The notes: generated by a model from the sequence alone, not told the origin. Counted from the stretch's first letter, positions 17,861-26,290 are shown. The stretch is DNA of 63,940 nt from CAYMRB01 sp964392615 (GCA_964392615.1 CAYMRB010000003.1:1-63940); one strand, 5' to 3'. Numbers and translations: made by a program.

Positions 17861-18015
17861 CGGGAACAGCGGCGATGGGCGCCGGTGGCGCCTTCGGTAG
17901 GCGGCGACGTAGCGCCGCGACGTGAACTTCGTTCCAGGTTCCGTGAAGCGTCTTGCAGTAGAGCACTACCGCGCGGCGGTGGCACGGCCGACTATCGCTG
18001 AGGCCCCAGACGAAC

Positions 18016-18801
18016 ATGTTGATCGACATCGGCTGCAATCTGACGAACCGGCGTTTCCGCCATGACTGGTCCGAAGTGGTCGACCGCGCGGCCTTGGCCG
18101 GCGTGAGCCAGATCATCGTCACCGGCACGAGCGTCGCGGCCAGCAAGGCGGCAGCCGACCTGGCTGCAGAACTTCCCGACACCCTTCACGCGACGGCCGG
18201 TGTCCACCCGCATGACGCGAAGGCTTTCGACGATGAGACGCTCCCGGCGCTCAGGCGACTCGCGCGGCGGGAGGAGGTTGTTGCTATCGGGGAATGCGGC
18301 CTCGACCACAATCGCGACTTTTCCCCGCGACCCGACCAGGCTCGGTGCTTCGATGCGCAGCTCGAGCTGGCGAGCGCGCTGAGCATGCCGGTCTTTCTGC
18401 ACGAGCGAGACGCCCACGAGGCCTTCGTCGAGATCCTCGCGCCGCGCCTCGGTGCCCTGCCGGCGGCGGTCGTGCATTGCTTCACTGGCACGCTCGACGA
18501 GTTGCGGGCTTATCTGGACCTGGGTCTCTACATCGGGATCACGGGCTGGATCTGCGACGAACGGCGCGGTCTCGCGCTGAGAGAAGCCGTGCGCTTCATT
18601 CCGCTCGATCGAGTGCTCGCCGAGACCGACGCTCCCTTCCTGTCTCCCCGAGATCTGCGCCCCAAGCCGAAGGGCAACCGGAACGAGCCGGCGTTTCTAC
18701 CTCATATCGTGTCCGCGCTTGCCGAGTGCATGAAGATCGACGTCGACGAGCTGGCTCAGGCGACGGCCGAGAACAGCCGGCGTTGCTTCGGGATCCCATG
18801 A
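18016..18801 (+). CDS. tatD: TatD-family metal-dependent DNase
   Basis: A product of 261 residues, the usual TatD length. It carries the full set of family signatures: DIGCNLTNRRF at the N-terminus, TAGVHPHDA, VVAIGECGLDHNRDFS, MPVFLHERDAHE, AVVHCFTGT, GITGWICDERRG, ETDAPFLSPRDL. These supply the His, Glu and Asp ligands of the TIM-barrel metallohydrolase site. The resemblance to Escherichia coli TatD itself is close, including the GWxCDERRG segment, which argues for a true TatD rather than the YcfH or YjjV branches. It is predicted to be a cytoplasmic 3'-to-5' nuclease acting on single-stranded or damaged DNA. It stands alone; 29-bp repeat copy 1 precedes it and a 100-bp repeat cassette follows its stop. 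Confidence 0.95.
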   Translation: MLIDIGCNLTNRRFRHDWSEVVDRAALAGVSQIIVTGTSVAASKAAADLAAELPDTLHATAGVHPHDAKAFDDETLPALRRLARREEVVAIGECGLDHNRDFSPRPDQARCFDAQLELASALSMPVFLHERDAHEAFVEILAPRLGALPAAVVHCFTGTLDELRAYLDLGLYIGITGWICDERRGLALREAVRFIPLDRVLAETDAPFLSPRDLRPKPKGNRNEPAFLPHIVSALAECMKIDVDELAQATAENSRRCFGIP

Positions 18802-18833
18802 GAGCTAGCGTCCTGTGCGGTGGGAGTCGCAGG

Positions 18834-18933
18834 GCCGCAACAGCCGCCTCAGCGCTGGCGATACGATTCGGCTCGCATCGCATCTATAGCATTCGACCTA
18901 CCCCGTGACATCGCGGCCGCGGTCGGGCAGGAT
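18834..18933 (+). repeat. 100-bp duplicated intergenic cassette, copy A
   Basis: This segment and 20346-20445 align without gaps over 100 bases with six differences. The first 58 or so bases are identical and contain a hairpin (GCGATACGATTCGGCT then CGCATCGC, an eight-pair stem with one mismatch around a six-base loop). The 3' third is 29-bp repeat copy 2. It sits between tatD and the next plus-strand gene. Confidence 0.9.
18905..18933 (+). repeat. 29-bp directional repeat, copy 2 (candidate promoter)
   Basis: GTGACA, TCGCGGCCGCGGTCGGG, CAGGAT: this copy is the consensus. It lies 78 bases upstream of the start at 19012 and forms the 3' end of the 100-bp cassette. Confidence 0.88.
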
Positions 18934-19011
18934 GAGAGCGTCGCACGGGCAGCGCTGCGCGGGCAGCTCGAGGGCGGCGAAGCTGGTTATGGTTTGCAAG
19001 GGCTCTTGTCC

Positions 19012-20310
19012 ATGTCCCACTCACTTCGAACGATTCCAGCGGCTCTTCTCTGTTGGTCGAGCCTGCTGCTCGTGGCCTCGGTTTCAGTCGCCCGGAGTCC
19101 GGAACCGACCAGCAGGGGCGATCGGCGCGATAAGGACGACGACTCGAAGAAGGGGGCGAAGGCGAAGGGCGGCACGGTCGAGCGACCGCTCTACCAGCAC
19201 GCGAACCTCGGACCGGAAGAGTGGGCGACATTGGCCGCGGTGGGGGATGGCGGTATCTGGATGTTCTCGACGACGCAGACGGCGTTGCGTCTTCGCGTCG
19301 ACGCGGGCGACGGAGGAGGTTTCTCGGATCCGAAAGCCGTTGTGGAGCAGCATGACCTCGACAAGTGGCAAGCGGAGAGCCTCACAGCGGTCGAGGCGCG
19401 GGCCGGCGACGACGGCACGTGCCACGTCATCCTCCAGATGATGCCGTTGGCCAGTACCAGTCGCACGTTCCGGTACGCCCCCTTTTCCCAAGGCGGCGAG
19501 AAGCAGCGTGACTGGGTCCAGCTGACCGAGGCCAGCGGCGTCATCCCGTACAGAATGCCGTCATTCGGCCCGCTTCCAACGGGCGACGTGTGGATCGAGT
19601 TGTACGGATATCACATGCGGGAACGAGCCGCGGTGTTCAGCGTGGGAGTGTTCGGAAAGAACGGACTCCGTTCGGTTGGCGGCGGGCCCTCTCTCGCAAG
19701 ACGCGAACGCCATTTCGTCGGTGTGGCTCCGACCAAGGCAAGAAGCCGTTTCCAGCTCCTGTACCATGACAATCTCGGCTTCTACTGGACGACGCTCACC
19801 GATACGAAGCCTGCCTCGGCGACCAAGCCTCGCAAGGGCATGTTTCTCCGGCGAGATACTCCGCTCTTCCACACGTCACGTCGAGGCGACGTCTATGTGC
19901 TGGGGTTCTACTCGACACGGCGCCTTCCCGGTCCCTCCAAGACGAAGCAGGAGCACTGGATCGGGCGCGGAAAGCCGGGGCGAGGTTTGCGCACGCTCAT
20001 CACCTTGCGTTCCGAAAACTGGCGGCCCTACCTGTGGCGATTCGTCGAGTCTCCCGACGGCGCCGTCTACCTGTTCGGCGTCGCCTCGGAGAAGCCGGTC
20101 AAGGGAGTGCGTCTTGCACAGCTTGTTCATTGGCGACTCGATGGCCGACGACCGGGCAAGGCGATTCGCGCGACCGTCGCACTGCCCACGAAGGAGGGGG
20201 AGAACTGCCTCGCACTCGCATTCCGAGGCGAGGACCGGCTGGTGGCTGCGTGGAGAGGGTACGGAGGCCTCATGACGTGCGAGCTGGACGTGAGTTCGTC
20301 GCAACGTTGA
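19012..20310 (+). CDS. secreted protein of unknown function, propeller-like
   Basis: A product of 432 residues. The N-terminus is a signal peptide (MSHSLRTIPAALLCWSSLLL then VASVSVARS), which with an AAGG about 10 bases upstream decides the ATG at 19012; the longer open frame upstream only translates the 29-bp repeat. After a Lys/Asp-rich stretch (DRRDKDDDSKKGAKAKGG) the chain has repeated beta-type segments such as DGGIWMFSTTQTALRLRV, RGDVYVLGFYSTRRL and PDGAVYLFGVASEKP, the rhythm of a BNR/sialidase-like beta-propeller. I do not recognise a named family, and no catalytic residues can be assigned. It stands alone between two repeat cassettes. Confidence 0.8.
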   Translation: MSHSLRTIPAALLCWSSLLLVASVSVARSPEPTSRGDRRDKDDDSKKGAKAKGGTVERPLYQHANLGPEEWATLAAVGDGGIWMFSTTQTALRLRVDAGDGGGFSDPKAVVEQHDLDKWQAESLTAVEARAGDDGTCHVILQMMPLASTSRTFRYAPFSQGGEKQRDWVQLTEASGVIPYRMPSFGPLPTGDVWIELYGYHMRERAAVFSVGVFGKNGLRSVGGGPSLARRERHFVGVAPTKARSRFQLLYHDNLGFYWTTLTDTKPASATKPRKGMFLRRDTPLFHTSRRGDVYVLGFYSTRRLPGPSKTKQEHWIGRGKPGRGLRTLITLRSENWRPYLWRFVESPDGAVYLFGVASEKPVKGVRLAQLVHWRLDGRRPGKAIRATVALPTKEGENCLALAFRGEDRLVAAWRGYGGLMTCELDVSSSQR

Positions 20311-20345
20311 GAGAGCTGCTCCTCCCGGGCGTCGAGTGGCAAGCC

Positions 20346-20445
20346 GCCGCAACAGCCGCCTCAGCGCTGGCGATACGATTCGGCTCGCATCGCATCTATA
20401 GCACCGAACCCACCCCGTGACACCGCGGCCGCGGTCGGGCAGGAT
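20346..20445 (+). repeat. 100-bp duplicated intergenic cassette, copy B
   Basis: This is the second copy of the segment at 18834-18933, with 94 of 100 positions identical and no gaps. It begins 36 bases after the stop of the secreted propeller-like gene and precedes the RDD gene. It keeps the same hairpin and ends with 29-bp repeat copy 3. Confidence 0.9.
20417..20445 (+). repeat. 29-bp directional repeat, copy 3 (candidate promoter)
   Basis: GTGACA, CCGCGGCCGCGGTCGGG, CAGGAT, one spacer change from consensus. It lies 60 bases upstream of the RDD start at 20506. Confidence 0.87.
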
Positions 20446-20505
20446 CGGGTGATTGCTCGCTCGTTCTCGAAGCACCGGGCGGATTCTCGTGGTTGAGGTC
20501 CCAGA

Positions 20506-21066
20506 ATGGACGATCCCTATCGTGCTCCGAAGAAGCGGTCCGGGAGAAGCCGCGCCGGCTCTGCCACCGGTATGCGTATGTCGGCTCCTGGCTTGCAGGC
20601 GGACAGCGTACCGGACCGGAACTACGCGACCGCCGTTCGACGGTACTTCTCAAGCTCTATCGACGTGCTTCTGGCCTTCGTGGTGGTCGGTATCCTCAGC
20701 GCCTGCGGTTTCCGCGAGGGCCGACTGGCGCTTGTTCCCCTCGGCTTCGTCGCGCTATACGCTCTCGTGTACGAGCCGGTTCTGACGAGCAAGCTCTGCA
20801 CGCTCGGCCAGCTGATCACCGGTATTCGAATTCGATACGACGAGCTGGAACTCGACCGGATCGGGATCGTCGACGCATACGTGCGCTACGCGGCGAAGTA
20901 CTTCCTTGGTGTCCTCTCCATACTGATCATCGCGTTCAATCCGAAGGGCAAGGCGATTCACGACCTGTTCGTCGGCTCCGTGGTCCTGCGGCGGAGGGGC
21001 GCATGGCGTTGGCTACCGACGCGGGCTCCCGATGGAGAACGCTCGGCCAGGGACAGCTCCTCGTGA
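20506..21066 (+). CDS. RDD-family integral membrane protein
   Basis: A product of 186 residues. After a basic N-terminal 40 residues come the RDD hallmarks: an Arg-Arg at the start of the first membrane helix (VRRYFSSSIDVLLAFVVVG), a second helix (ALVPLGFVALYALVYEPVL), the conserved loop SKLCTLGQLITGIRI, a third helix (AKYFLGVLSILIIAF) and the closing GKAIHDLFVGSVVLRR. The ATG at 20506 has GAGG seven bases upstream. RDD proteins are three-helix membrane proteins of mostly unknown function, some linked to ion exchange. The tail after residue 165 is unconserved in appearance. It lies downstream of a 100-bp repeat cassette and appears to be a single-gene unit. Confidence 0.85.
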   Translation: MDDPYRAPKKRSGRSRAGSATGMRMSAPGLQADSVPDRNYATAVRRYFSSSIDVLLAFVVVGILSACGFREGRLALVPLGFVALYALVYEPVLTSKLCTLGQLITGIRIRYDELELDRIGIVDAYVRYAAKYFLGVLSILIIAFNPKGKAIHDLFVGSVVLRRRGAWRWLPTRAPDGERSARDSSS

Positions 21067-21119
21067 TGCCGAACGTGCAGCGAGTCGCGAGGTCCGTCGC
21101 TTTCTGCGATCGGCCACCC

Positions 21120-21147
21120 GTGACATCGCGGCCGTGGCGGGCAGGAT
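21120..21147 (+). repeat. 29-bp directional repeat, copy 4, one base shorter
   Basis: GTGACA, TCGCGGCCGTGGCGGG (16 bases), CAGGAT. One spacer base is missing and one is changed, while both hexamers are intact. It lies 157 bases upstream of the preferred start of the PQQ-type gene. Confidence 0.8.
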
Positions 21148-21292
21148 TGGGGAGTGTGGCTCGAGGCCGCTTCACACACGCTGGTAGGACGGTCCAGCCC
21201 GCCCGCACCTTGCGGTTTGCGGGTCGCGGTGCGATTCGGTAGTCTGAGCGGACGTGGATTGCAGGCCCCAGTTCAGCCTTCCCTTCGCGATT

Positions 21293-21296
21293 GGAG
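21293..21296 (+). promoter_or_regulatory. Shine-Dalgarno GGAG deciding the GTG start at 21305
   Basis: GGAG stands eight bases before GTG 21305. No such signal precedes the upstream in-frame GTG at 21254, and a clean signal peptide begins at 21305. Confidence 0.6.
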
Positions 21297-21304
21297 AATT
21301 CAAA

Positions 21305-22582
21305 GTGCTCTGTAGTCGTGTGCAAGTCGCGCTCTGTCTCGGCCTTGTGTTGTCGTGTTCACTTGCCCTGGGCGAGGAGTGGACCCAGTTCCGCGGGTCC
21401 GACTACGGGCGGACGGCCGAGACGCAGGTCAACCCGGTGTGGGACGCGTCGACGGTCGCCTGGAAGACACCGCTGCCGGGCCGCGGCGCGTCGAGCCCCG
21501 TGTTGTTCGGTGATGTGGTCTACCTGACCGCTTACACCGGTTATGGCTCGACCCGCGGGAATCCCGGCAACGAGAGCGATCTCGAGCGTCACCTGTTCTG
21601 CATTTCGGTGGCCGACGGGAACGTCGTCTGGACGAAGGCCGTGCCGACCACGTCGCCAAAGAACCCGTACAACACCTGGGGCGTTGGCAGGCACGGCTTC
21701 GCCTCGAGTACGCCCGCCGTCGACAGGACCGGCATCTACGTCTTCTTCGGCGCTACCGGCGCGCTGGCGTTCAGCCACTCGGGCAAGGAGCTGTGGCGAA
21801 CCGACTGCGGCAAGGGAGTGCATGTGTTCGGGGCGAGCAACTCGCCCGTGCTCTACAAGGACACTGTGATCATCAATGCCAGTGTCGAGAGCGGCGATCT
21901 GATCGCGCTGAAGAAATCGGATGGCAGCGTCGTGTGGCGCCAGTCGGGGATCGACCAGTCGTGGAGCACGCCGGTGATCTACTCGGCGCTCGGCGGCAAG
22001 ACGGAGTTGGCCCTGTCGATGAAAGGCAAGATCCTGGCCTTCAACCCGGACTCGGGCGAGCCGATCTGGAACTGCGCGGGGATCGGCGACTACATCTGCC
22101 CGACTGTCACCGTGCAGGACGGAGTGCTCTACGCCATCGGCGGCCGATCGAACAAGACGATCGCGGTCCGCTCGGGCGGCAAGGGGGACGTCACCGAGTC
22201 GCACATCATCTGGCGGATCAGCAAGGGCTCGAACGTCTGCTCGCCCGTGTTCCATGACGGCCATCTCTACTGGAGCAAAGAGCAGAACGGCATTCTCTAC
22301 TGCGCCGATGCCAAGACGGGCGAGATCAAGTATGAGCAGCGACTGACTCCGGAGTCGGGGCTGATCTACGCCTCGCCCCTGCTGGCCAGCGGTCGGCTCT
22401 ACTTTTTGAGCCGCGAGAAGGGAATCTATGTGGTGGCGGCGAAGCCGCAGTTCGAGTTGCTCTCACACACCAGGATCGAAGGAGACGACTCGATCTTCAA
22501 CGCGTCGCCTGTTCCCCTACCCGGCGGAGCCGTGCTGCTTCGCAGCGATAAGAATCTCTACCGGATGAAGCCGGCCGGCTGA
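21305..22582 (+). CDS. secreted PQQ-type beta-propeller protein
   Basis: A product of 425 residues from GTG 21305. The signal peptide covers about 1-24 (VQVALCLGLVLSCSLALGEE). Next comes EWTQFRGSDYGRT, the usual opening of planctomycete PQQ-like propellers, and repeated blade motifs of the A-x-D-x-x-x-G-x-x-x-W type: ISVADGNVVWTKA, HSGKELWRTD, LKKSDGSVVWRQS, FNPDSGEPIWNCAG, ADAKTGEIKYEQR. At least six blades are visible. There is no heme or dehydrogenase catalytic domain, so this is probably a BamB-like or structural propeller rather than a quinoprotein enzyme; PQQ binding cannot be judged. An upstream GTG at 21254 would add 17 residues before the signal peptide and is less likely. Confidence 0.88.
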   Translation: MLCSRVQVALCLGLVLSCSLALGEEWTQFRGSDYGRTAETQVNPVWDASTVAWKTPLPGRGASSPVLFGDVVYLTAYTGYGSTRGNPGNESDLERHLFCISVADGNVVWTKAVPTTSPKNPYNTWGVGRHGFASSTPAVDRTGIYVFFGATGALAFSHSGKELWRTDCGKGVHVFGASNSPVLYKDTVIINASVESGDLIALKKSDGSVVWRQSGIDQSWSTPVIYSALGGKTELALSMKGKILAFNPDSGEPIWNCAGIGDYICPTVTVQDGVLYAIGGRSNKTIAVRSGGKGDVTESHIIWRISKGSNVCSPVFHDGHLYWSKEQNGILYCADAKTGEIKYEQRLTPESGLIYASPLLASGRLYFLSREKGIYVVAAKPQFELLSHTRIEGDDSIFNASPVPLPGGAVLLRSDKNLYRMKPAG

Positions 22583-22643
22583 GCCGACCTGCGGAATTCC
22601 GGAGTCTTGCGGCGCGTTCTTGGCCACAGACGCTGCGCGCCTT

Positions 22644-22919
22644 TCACGAGTACGGGACGATCCGCTCGCCCTTTTTCGTGAAGTCGGGATTCATGCAGCG
22701 CAGCCTCAGGAATCCGTAGTACGGATCGCCGCAGCGCACGTAGCGCTGCAAGAGATCGACGACGCGTGCCTGCCAGTGCCCTGGGACGATCGCGTTCGCG
22801 AGCACGCGGCTCGGGCGCGTCTCGATCTCTCGCCGGGCTGAGTCGAGCCGGCCGTGGATCGCGACGGCTGGTTCGAGCCGCGAGGCGAGCTCGCTGTCCG
22901 CCAACTCGACAAGGCGCAC
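22644..22919 (-). pseudogene. short open frame resembling a transposase zinc-binding N-terminus (uncertain)
   Basis: A frame of 91 residues starting at GTG 22919. The segment LLQRYVRCGDPYYGFLRLRC resembles the start of IS91-type transposases, in which a Cys-Gly-x-x-x-x-G-F-x-R-x-x-C run leads into a zinc ribbon. The following sequence (MNPDFTKKGERIVPYS, stop) lacks the expected further cysteines, so any such gene is broken here. The rest of the 22583-23243 interval has no convincing intact gene. This could equally be the remnant of an unrelated protein. The similarity is a judgement from motif spacing only. Confidence 0.3.
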
Positions 22920-22925
22920 AGTGCG

Positions 22926-23162
22926 CTACGGCTCGGCCGAGCGCACGGGCATCGGAAGGCTCGGTGCCCGCAAGGCGAGCGAGCGGTAGGGCGCCGGGTC
23001 CGATCGCTGGATCTCTACCCAACGCTCCAGCGCCGCGGACACCTCGATGTTGATGCGTGCCCTCTCGCTGTCGGCGATGCGGCTCTCACCGCTCTCGAAG
23101 CGGGCCTCGGGGCGGTCCCGATCGGCGATGACGGCGAAGTACGAGCCCCAGCGCAGGATTCC
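22926..23162 (-). pseudogene. C-terminal coding remnant without start codon
   Basis: The frame opens after a TGA at 23163-23165 and runs 78 residues to a TAG at 22926-22928. The sequence reads like a genuine protein end (RWGSYFAVIADRDRPEARF, RARINIEVSAALERWVEIQ, YRSLALRAPSLPMPVRSAE) with G/C-ending codons. There is no ATG, GTG or TTG at its head, and the LamG gene starts 80 bases away on the other strand. I do not recognise the family. It is probably a truncated leftover; the next short frame begins seven bases after its stop. Confidence 0.4.
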
Positions 23163-23418
23163 TCAGTCTACAGCATCAGTGTTACTGCCTCGACCCGAAC
23201 GGCGATATACTCTTCCAAGGGCCGCCAGCCTGGAGTTTCTCCCATGATGCCGATCCACTCGATACTCGTCCTGGTTGCATTACCGTGCCTGCCAGCTGCG
23301 CCGGATCAGCTCGTTCTACAGACCTCAGCTGAAGGTGACGAGCGGCTTCCCGTCCCGGTTCCTCTCGCTCGGAAGGAAGCCGAGAAGCTCGTTCGTCAGC
23401 TTTTCAAGGACGAATACG

Positions 23419-23423
23419 CTAAG
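23419..23423. repeat. target site duplication CTAAG, left
   Basis: CTAAG directly precedes the left inverted repeat and matches the five bases after the right end (24707-24711). Confidence 0.85.
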
Positions 23424-23446
23424 GCGTTGTCAGAAAATAAGTGAGC
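23424..23446 (+). repeat. terminal inverted repeat, left
   Basis: Twenty-three bases beginning GCGTTGTCAG and ending AAGTGAGC, matching the right end exactly on the opposite strand; the sequences diverge at the next base. Confidence 0.92.
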
Positions 23447-23454
23447 CGATCCGA

Positions 23455-24654
23455 CTACGGGCGAATCGTGTAGTTCCAGTCACCATGGAACGCGTTCGGT
23501 TTAATTTTGATCTCTGCCATTTGGTCGTCGGTGACCTTCACACCCTTTGGGTAATTCCGCTTGTCGAGTTCGCATCGAACACGAAGGCCCGCTTCAGTTT
23601 TCGTCGAAGCGATCAGGCTTACGATGGTGGCGAGACTCGCCAGAGGTTTCCCGCGCCAGTTGCTGGTGATGTACGAGAACAATCGGTGTTCGATCTTGTT
23701 CCACTTACTTGTTCCCGGCGGGAAGTGAGACACGGTGATCACAAGATTGATCTCGGTTGCGAGTCGCTGCAACTCCCACTTCCAGAGTCGAACTCGAGAG
23801 CCGTTGCTGCCGCCGCCGTCCGCGGTGATCAGCAGAGAGCGAGCCTTCGGGTAGCGACGAGCTCCCATCTTCTTCCACCACCTCTCGATCGTCCGGACCG
23901 CGAAGCTTGAGGTGTCGTGGTTGACTCCGACGCTCACCCAGCCCGCGTTCCGGGTCAGGTCGTAGACGCCGTACGGAATCGCCTTGCCTTGCTCCGGAAT
24001 CATGAAGTCGTGCACTCGTACGGGCTCTGCGTTTCCCTTGGGACGCCACGTTCTACCGGCGTTCTTGAAGTCTCCGACAAGTTCCTTCTTCTTCGTGTCG
24101 ACCGAAATCACGGGCCTTCGTCCGCGTTGGAAACGGTGGACCTCATCGTTGATGAAGCGAAACTGGGCATCACGATCCGGGTGGTTCGATCCTTCACGTG
24201 TTTTCCGGTTCGCTTGCAAGCTGTACCCGGCGAGGTAGAGAAGTTCCGCTACGAGCTGGTGACTAACCGAGTGTCCCATCGCCCTCAGCTCACCGGCGAG
24301 GTTGCGTACACTCTTCGACATCCAGCGAAGCGGCGACTGAGGGTCGCCCGACGCACTCGGCTCAACGAGTCCTTCAAGGTCGACGAGCAAGGTGGAATCT
24401 TTGTCGATCGCCCGCTTACGACCTGCGCCGTGACGACGAACACGATCGGAGTCTGCGATTTCTCCGGTGTCGAGTTCCTTCAATCCACGCTTGATGGTCG
24501 AGATCGAGATCCCCGTCGCCCGCGATACAGCCACGATGCCTCCGTGACCGAATGCCCTGGCCTCGGTGGCAGCCCATGCTCGCCGCGCTCGCTCGTTCAG
24601 TGCGGGCGCCAAGGCTTCGAACTTGGCCCTGATGATGCCGATATCATCGCCCAT
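23455..24654 (-). CDS. tnp: ISAzo13-family transposase
   Basis: A product of 399 residues, full length for the family. The N-terminal third has a helix-turn-helix-like segment (GIVAVSRATGISISTIKRGL at 39-58) for end recognition. The catalytic triad appears as Asp186 (PVISVDTKKKELVG), Asp279 (LLITADGGGSNG) and Glu322 (SKWNKIEHRLFSYI), the DDE arrangement and local motifs typical of ISAzo13 transposases. The ATG at 24654 has GGAGG immediately upstream with tight spacing. No frameshift or stop is seen, so it is likely active. Confidence 0.95.
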   Translation of the reverse strand: MGDDIGIIRAKFEALAPALNERARRAWAATEARAFGHGGIVAVSRATGISISTIKRGLKELDTGEIADSDRVRRHGAGRKRAIDKDSTLLVDLEGLVEPSASGDPQSPLRWMSKSVRNLAGELRAMGHSVSHQLVAELLYLAGYSLQANRKTREGSNHPDRDAQFRFINDEVHRFQRGRRPVISVDTKKKELVGDFKNAGRTWRPKGNAEPVRVHDFMIPEQGKAIPYGVYDLTRNAGWVSVGVNHDTSSFAVRTIERWWKKMGARRYPKARSLLITADGGGSNGSRVRLWKWELQRLATEINLVITVSHFPPGTSKWNKIEHRLFSYITSNWRGKPLASLATIVSLIASTKTEAGLRVRCELDKRNYPKGVKVTDDQMAEIKIKPNAFHGDWNYTIRP

Positions 24655-24683
24655 GCCTCCTTATCGGCATGTCACTCGAAACA

Positions 24684-24706
24684 GCTCACTTATTTTCTGA
24701 CAACGC
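24684..24706 (-). repeat. terminal inverted repeat, right
   Basis: The exact reverse complement of 23424-23446; it lies just upstream of the transposase and could hold its promoter. Confidence 0.92.
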
Positions 24707-24711
24707 CTAAG
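24707..24711. repeat. target site duplication CTAAG, right
   Basis: CTAAG directly follows the right inverted repeat and matches 23419-23423. The host reading frame resumes here in the correct phase. Confidence 0.85.
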
Positions 24712-26237
24712 AAGGCGGCGGAGGACCGCAGCAGCCTGGCGCAGAAATTGTACGATCTCGCTGCGGCGGAGGGGAATGACCCGGCTCGTTGCTACGTTGT
24801 TCTGCGGAATGCCCGGGACCTTGCGGCACAGGCCGGCGAGCCGGCCCTCGCCCTGAAGGCAGCTGACGGTATCGCCTCACGTTTTCGCGTCGACGGCCTG
24901 GCTTTGCGCCTGGAGACTCTTGGTCGCGTCCGGAGAGCGGTCAAGAAAGCCGAGGACGCAAGAGAGCTGACGGCGCTCTACCTCGATCTTGCCGACGCGG
25001 CAGTGGATGAAGATCGATTCGAGACAGCAAGCGAGGCGTTGGCTGCGGCGGCGACGGTGTCGCGGAAGGCGAGGGATCGGGCGTTAAGCGCTCACGTGAA
25101 AACGAGGAAAGATGAAGTCAAGACAATCCGTACGGAGTTCAAGCGGATTCTCCCGAGAGTTGCCGCGCTCGCTAACGACCCGGATGACCCCGAAGCGAAT
25201 CTCACCTTCGGCCGCTTTCTTTGCGTATTCAAGAGGAGCTGGAATCGTGGTTTACCCCTGTTGAGGAAGGGCGCTGATTCTGAGCTGAGATCGCTGGCCG
25301 ATCGGGATCTGGAACAGCCCGAGGACGCTGGGCAACAGATGGGACTTGGAGATGCGTGGTGGGAGCTGGCCCAGAAGAGCGACAAGGCGACGAGGCGAAG
25401 CTGGGAAGAGCGTGCAGCCTACTGGTATGAGCGAGTGCTGCCAACGCTTCAGGGGTTGGATCGACAGCGGATAGTGAAACGCCTGTCCGAGTTGACTCCG
25501 AGAGGCTGGCCCCACGTGTTTGAAGGCGTTCTCTTGGTGCTGACCTTCGACAGGAAGACGGTATTCAGTCGGTCCGGAGGCGTCTACGCGAGGGACCTAA
25601 GTGGGCTAGGAAACGACGGCCGCATCCTGGGGAATGCGAGAGCGACGACCGGAGCCGCCGGAGCTGCTGTCAGATTCGATGGAACGGACGATGCCATTCT
25701 GATAGAGGGATTTCGTGAGCACCTGATCAAGAACCTCACGTCTTTCAGCCTGTCAGTGTGGGTGAAATCCGGCCAGAAGTCGGAATCCGGTACCGTCTTT
25801 GACGTGGGCCATTTCGCTGGCACGAGTCTCTCGCTGGTCGAGGCGAACGGTGAGTGGGACTTCAGCATTCCGTTCTACCCGACCGGGCAAGCGGTATCGG
25901 CCGGAAGCGTCGCAACCGGCTGGCATCACTTGGCGTGCACGTGGAGAACCGAGGAGCAGAGGATCTATCTGGACGGCGTCTTGAAGGAGGCGAGAAAGCC
26001 GACTCGGATCGTCTTGAACTCCGAGAGCATCGATAACTACGCTGCACGGATAGGTGGCAGGGCGAAGACAGCCAAGAGGGCGCTACGGTATTACAAGGGC
26101 CTCATTGACGAGGTCGCGGTTTGGGGGCGCGCTCTCAGTCAGGCAGACGTGACGGCGTTGTACCTCCGTGGATTGAGTGGGCAGTCGCTGAAGTAGCAGA
26201 CTCGACCACAGTGGCGGCTTGATGTCGGCGGCTTCCC

Positions 26238-26266
26238 GTGACATCGCGGCCGCGGTCGGGCAGGAT
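26238..26266 (+). repeat. 29-bp directional repeat, copy 5 (candidate promoter)
   Basis: GTGACA, TCGCGGCCGCGGTCGGG, CAGGAT, identical to the consensus. It lies 41 bases after the LamG stop and immediately upstream of a decayed gene with a twin-arginine signal. Confidence 0.88.
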
Positions 26267-26290
26267 GCGGGGCAGCTCGAGAGTGACCTC

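Larger units (their letters stand above)
23424..24706 (-). mobile_element. ISAzo13-like insertion sequence, 1,283 bp, complete
   Basis: The ends are 23-base perfect inverted repeats (each begins GCGTTGTCAGAAAATAAG), at 23424-23446 and 24684-24706. The element is flanked by CTAAG on both sides. It carries one transposase gene on the minus strand that fills nearly the whole length, with about 30 non-coding bases at the left end and 50 at the right. It is inserted into a LamG gene opposite to that gene's direction. Intact ends, an intact transposase and perfect target duplications indicate a recent insertion. Confidence 0.93.
23244..26196 (+). pseudogene. LamG-domain secreted protein interrupted by an insertion sequence
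   Basis: The N-terminal part (23244-23423) encodes a signal peptide (MMPIHSILVLVALPCLPAAP) and a charged helix ending FKDEYAK. The C-terminal part (24707-26196) continues KKAAEDRSSLAQKLYDLAAA, then a helical region of about 250 residues, and finally a concanavalin A-like LamG/jellyroll domain of about 220 residues. That domain shows DLSGLGNDGRILGNA, VRFDGTDDAI, FSLSVWVKSG, GWHHLACTW, IYLDGVLK and GLIDEVAVWGRALS. Removing the insertion and one CTAAG copy rejoins the two parts exactly in frame (Glu-Tyr-Ala-Lys-Lys-Ala-Ala-Glu). The intact protein would have about 555 residues. As it stands the 5' part stops within the element, so it is a disrupted gene and a recent one, since both halves remain open. 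Confidence 0.88.

Noticed and set aside
18820..19011. A longer N-terminus for the secreted gene starting at 18820.
   Set aside because: It would translate the 100-bp cassette and the 29-bp repeat, and it would bury the signal peptide that begins at 19012.
22592..22601. The palindrome CGGAATTCCG after the PQQ-type gene as a terminator.
   Set aside because: It is ten bases with no loop and no T-run.
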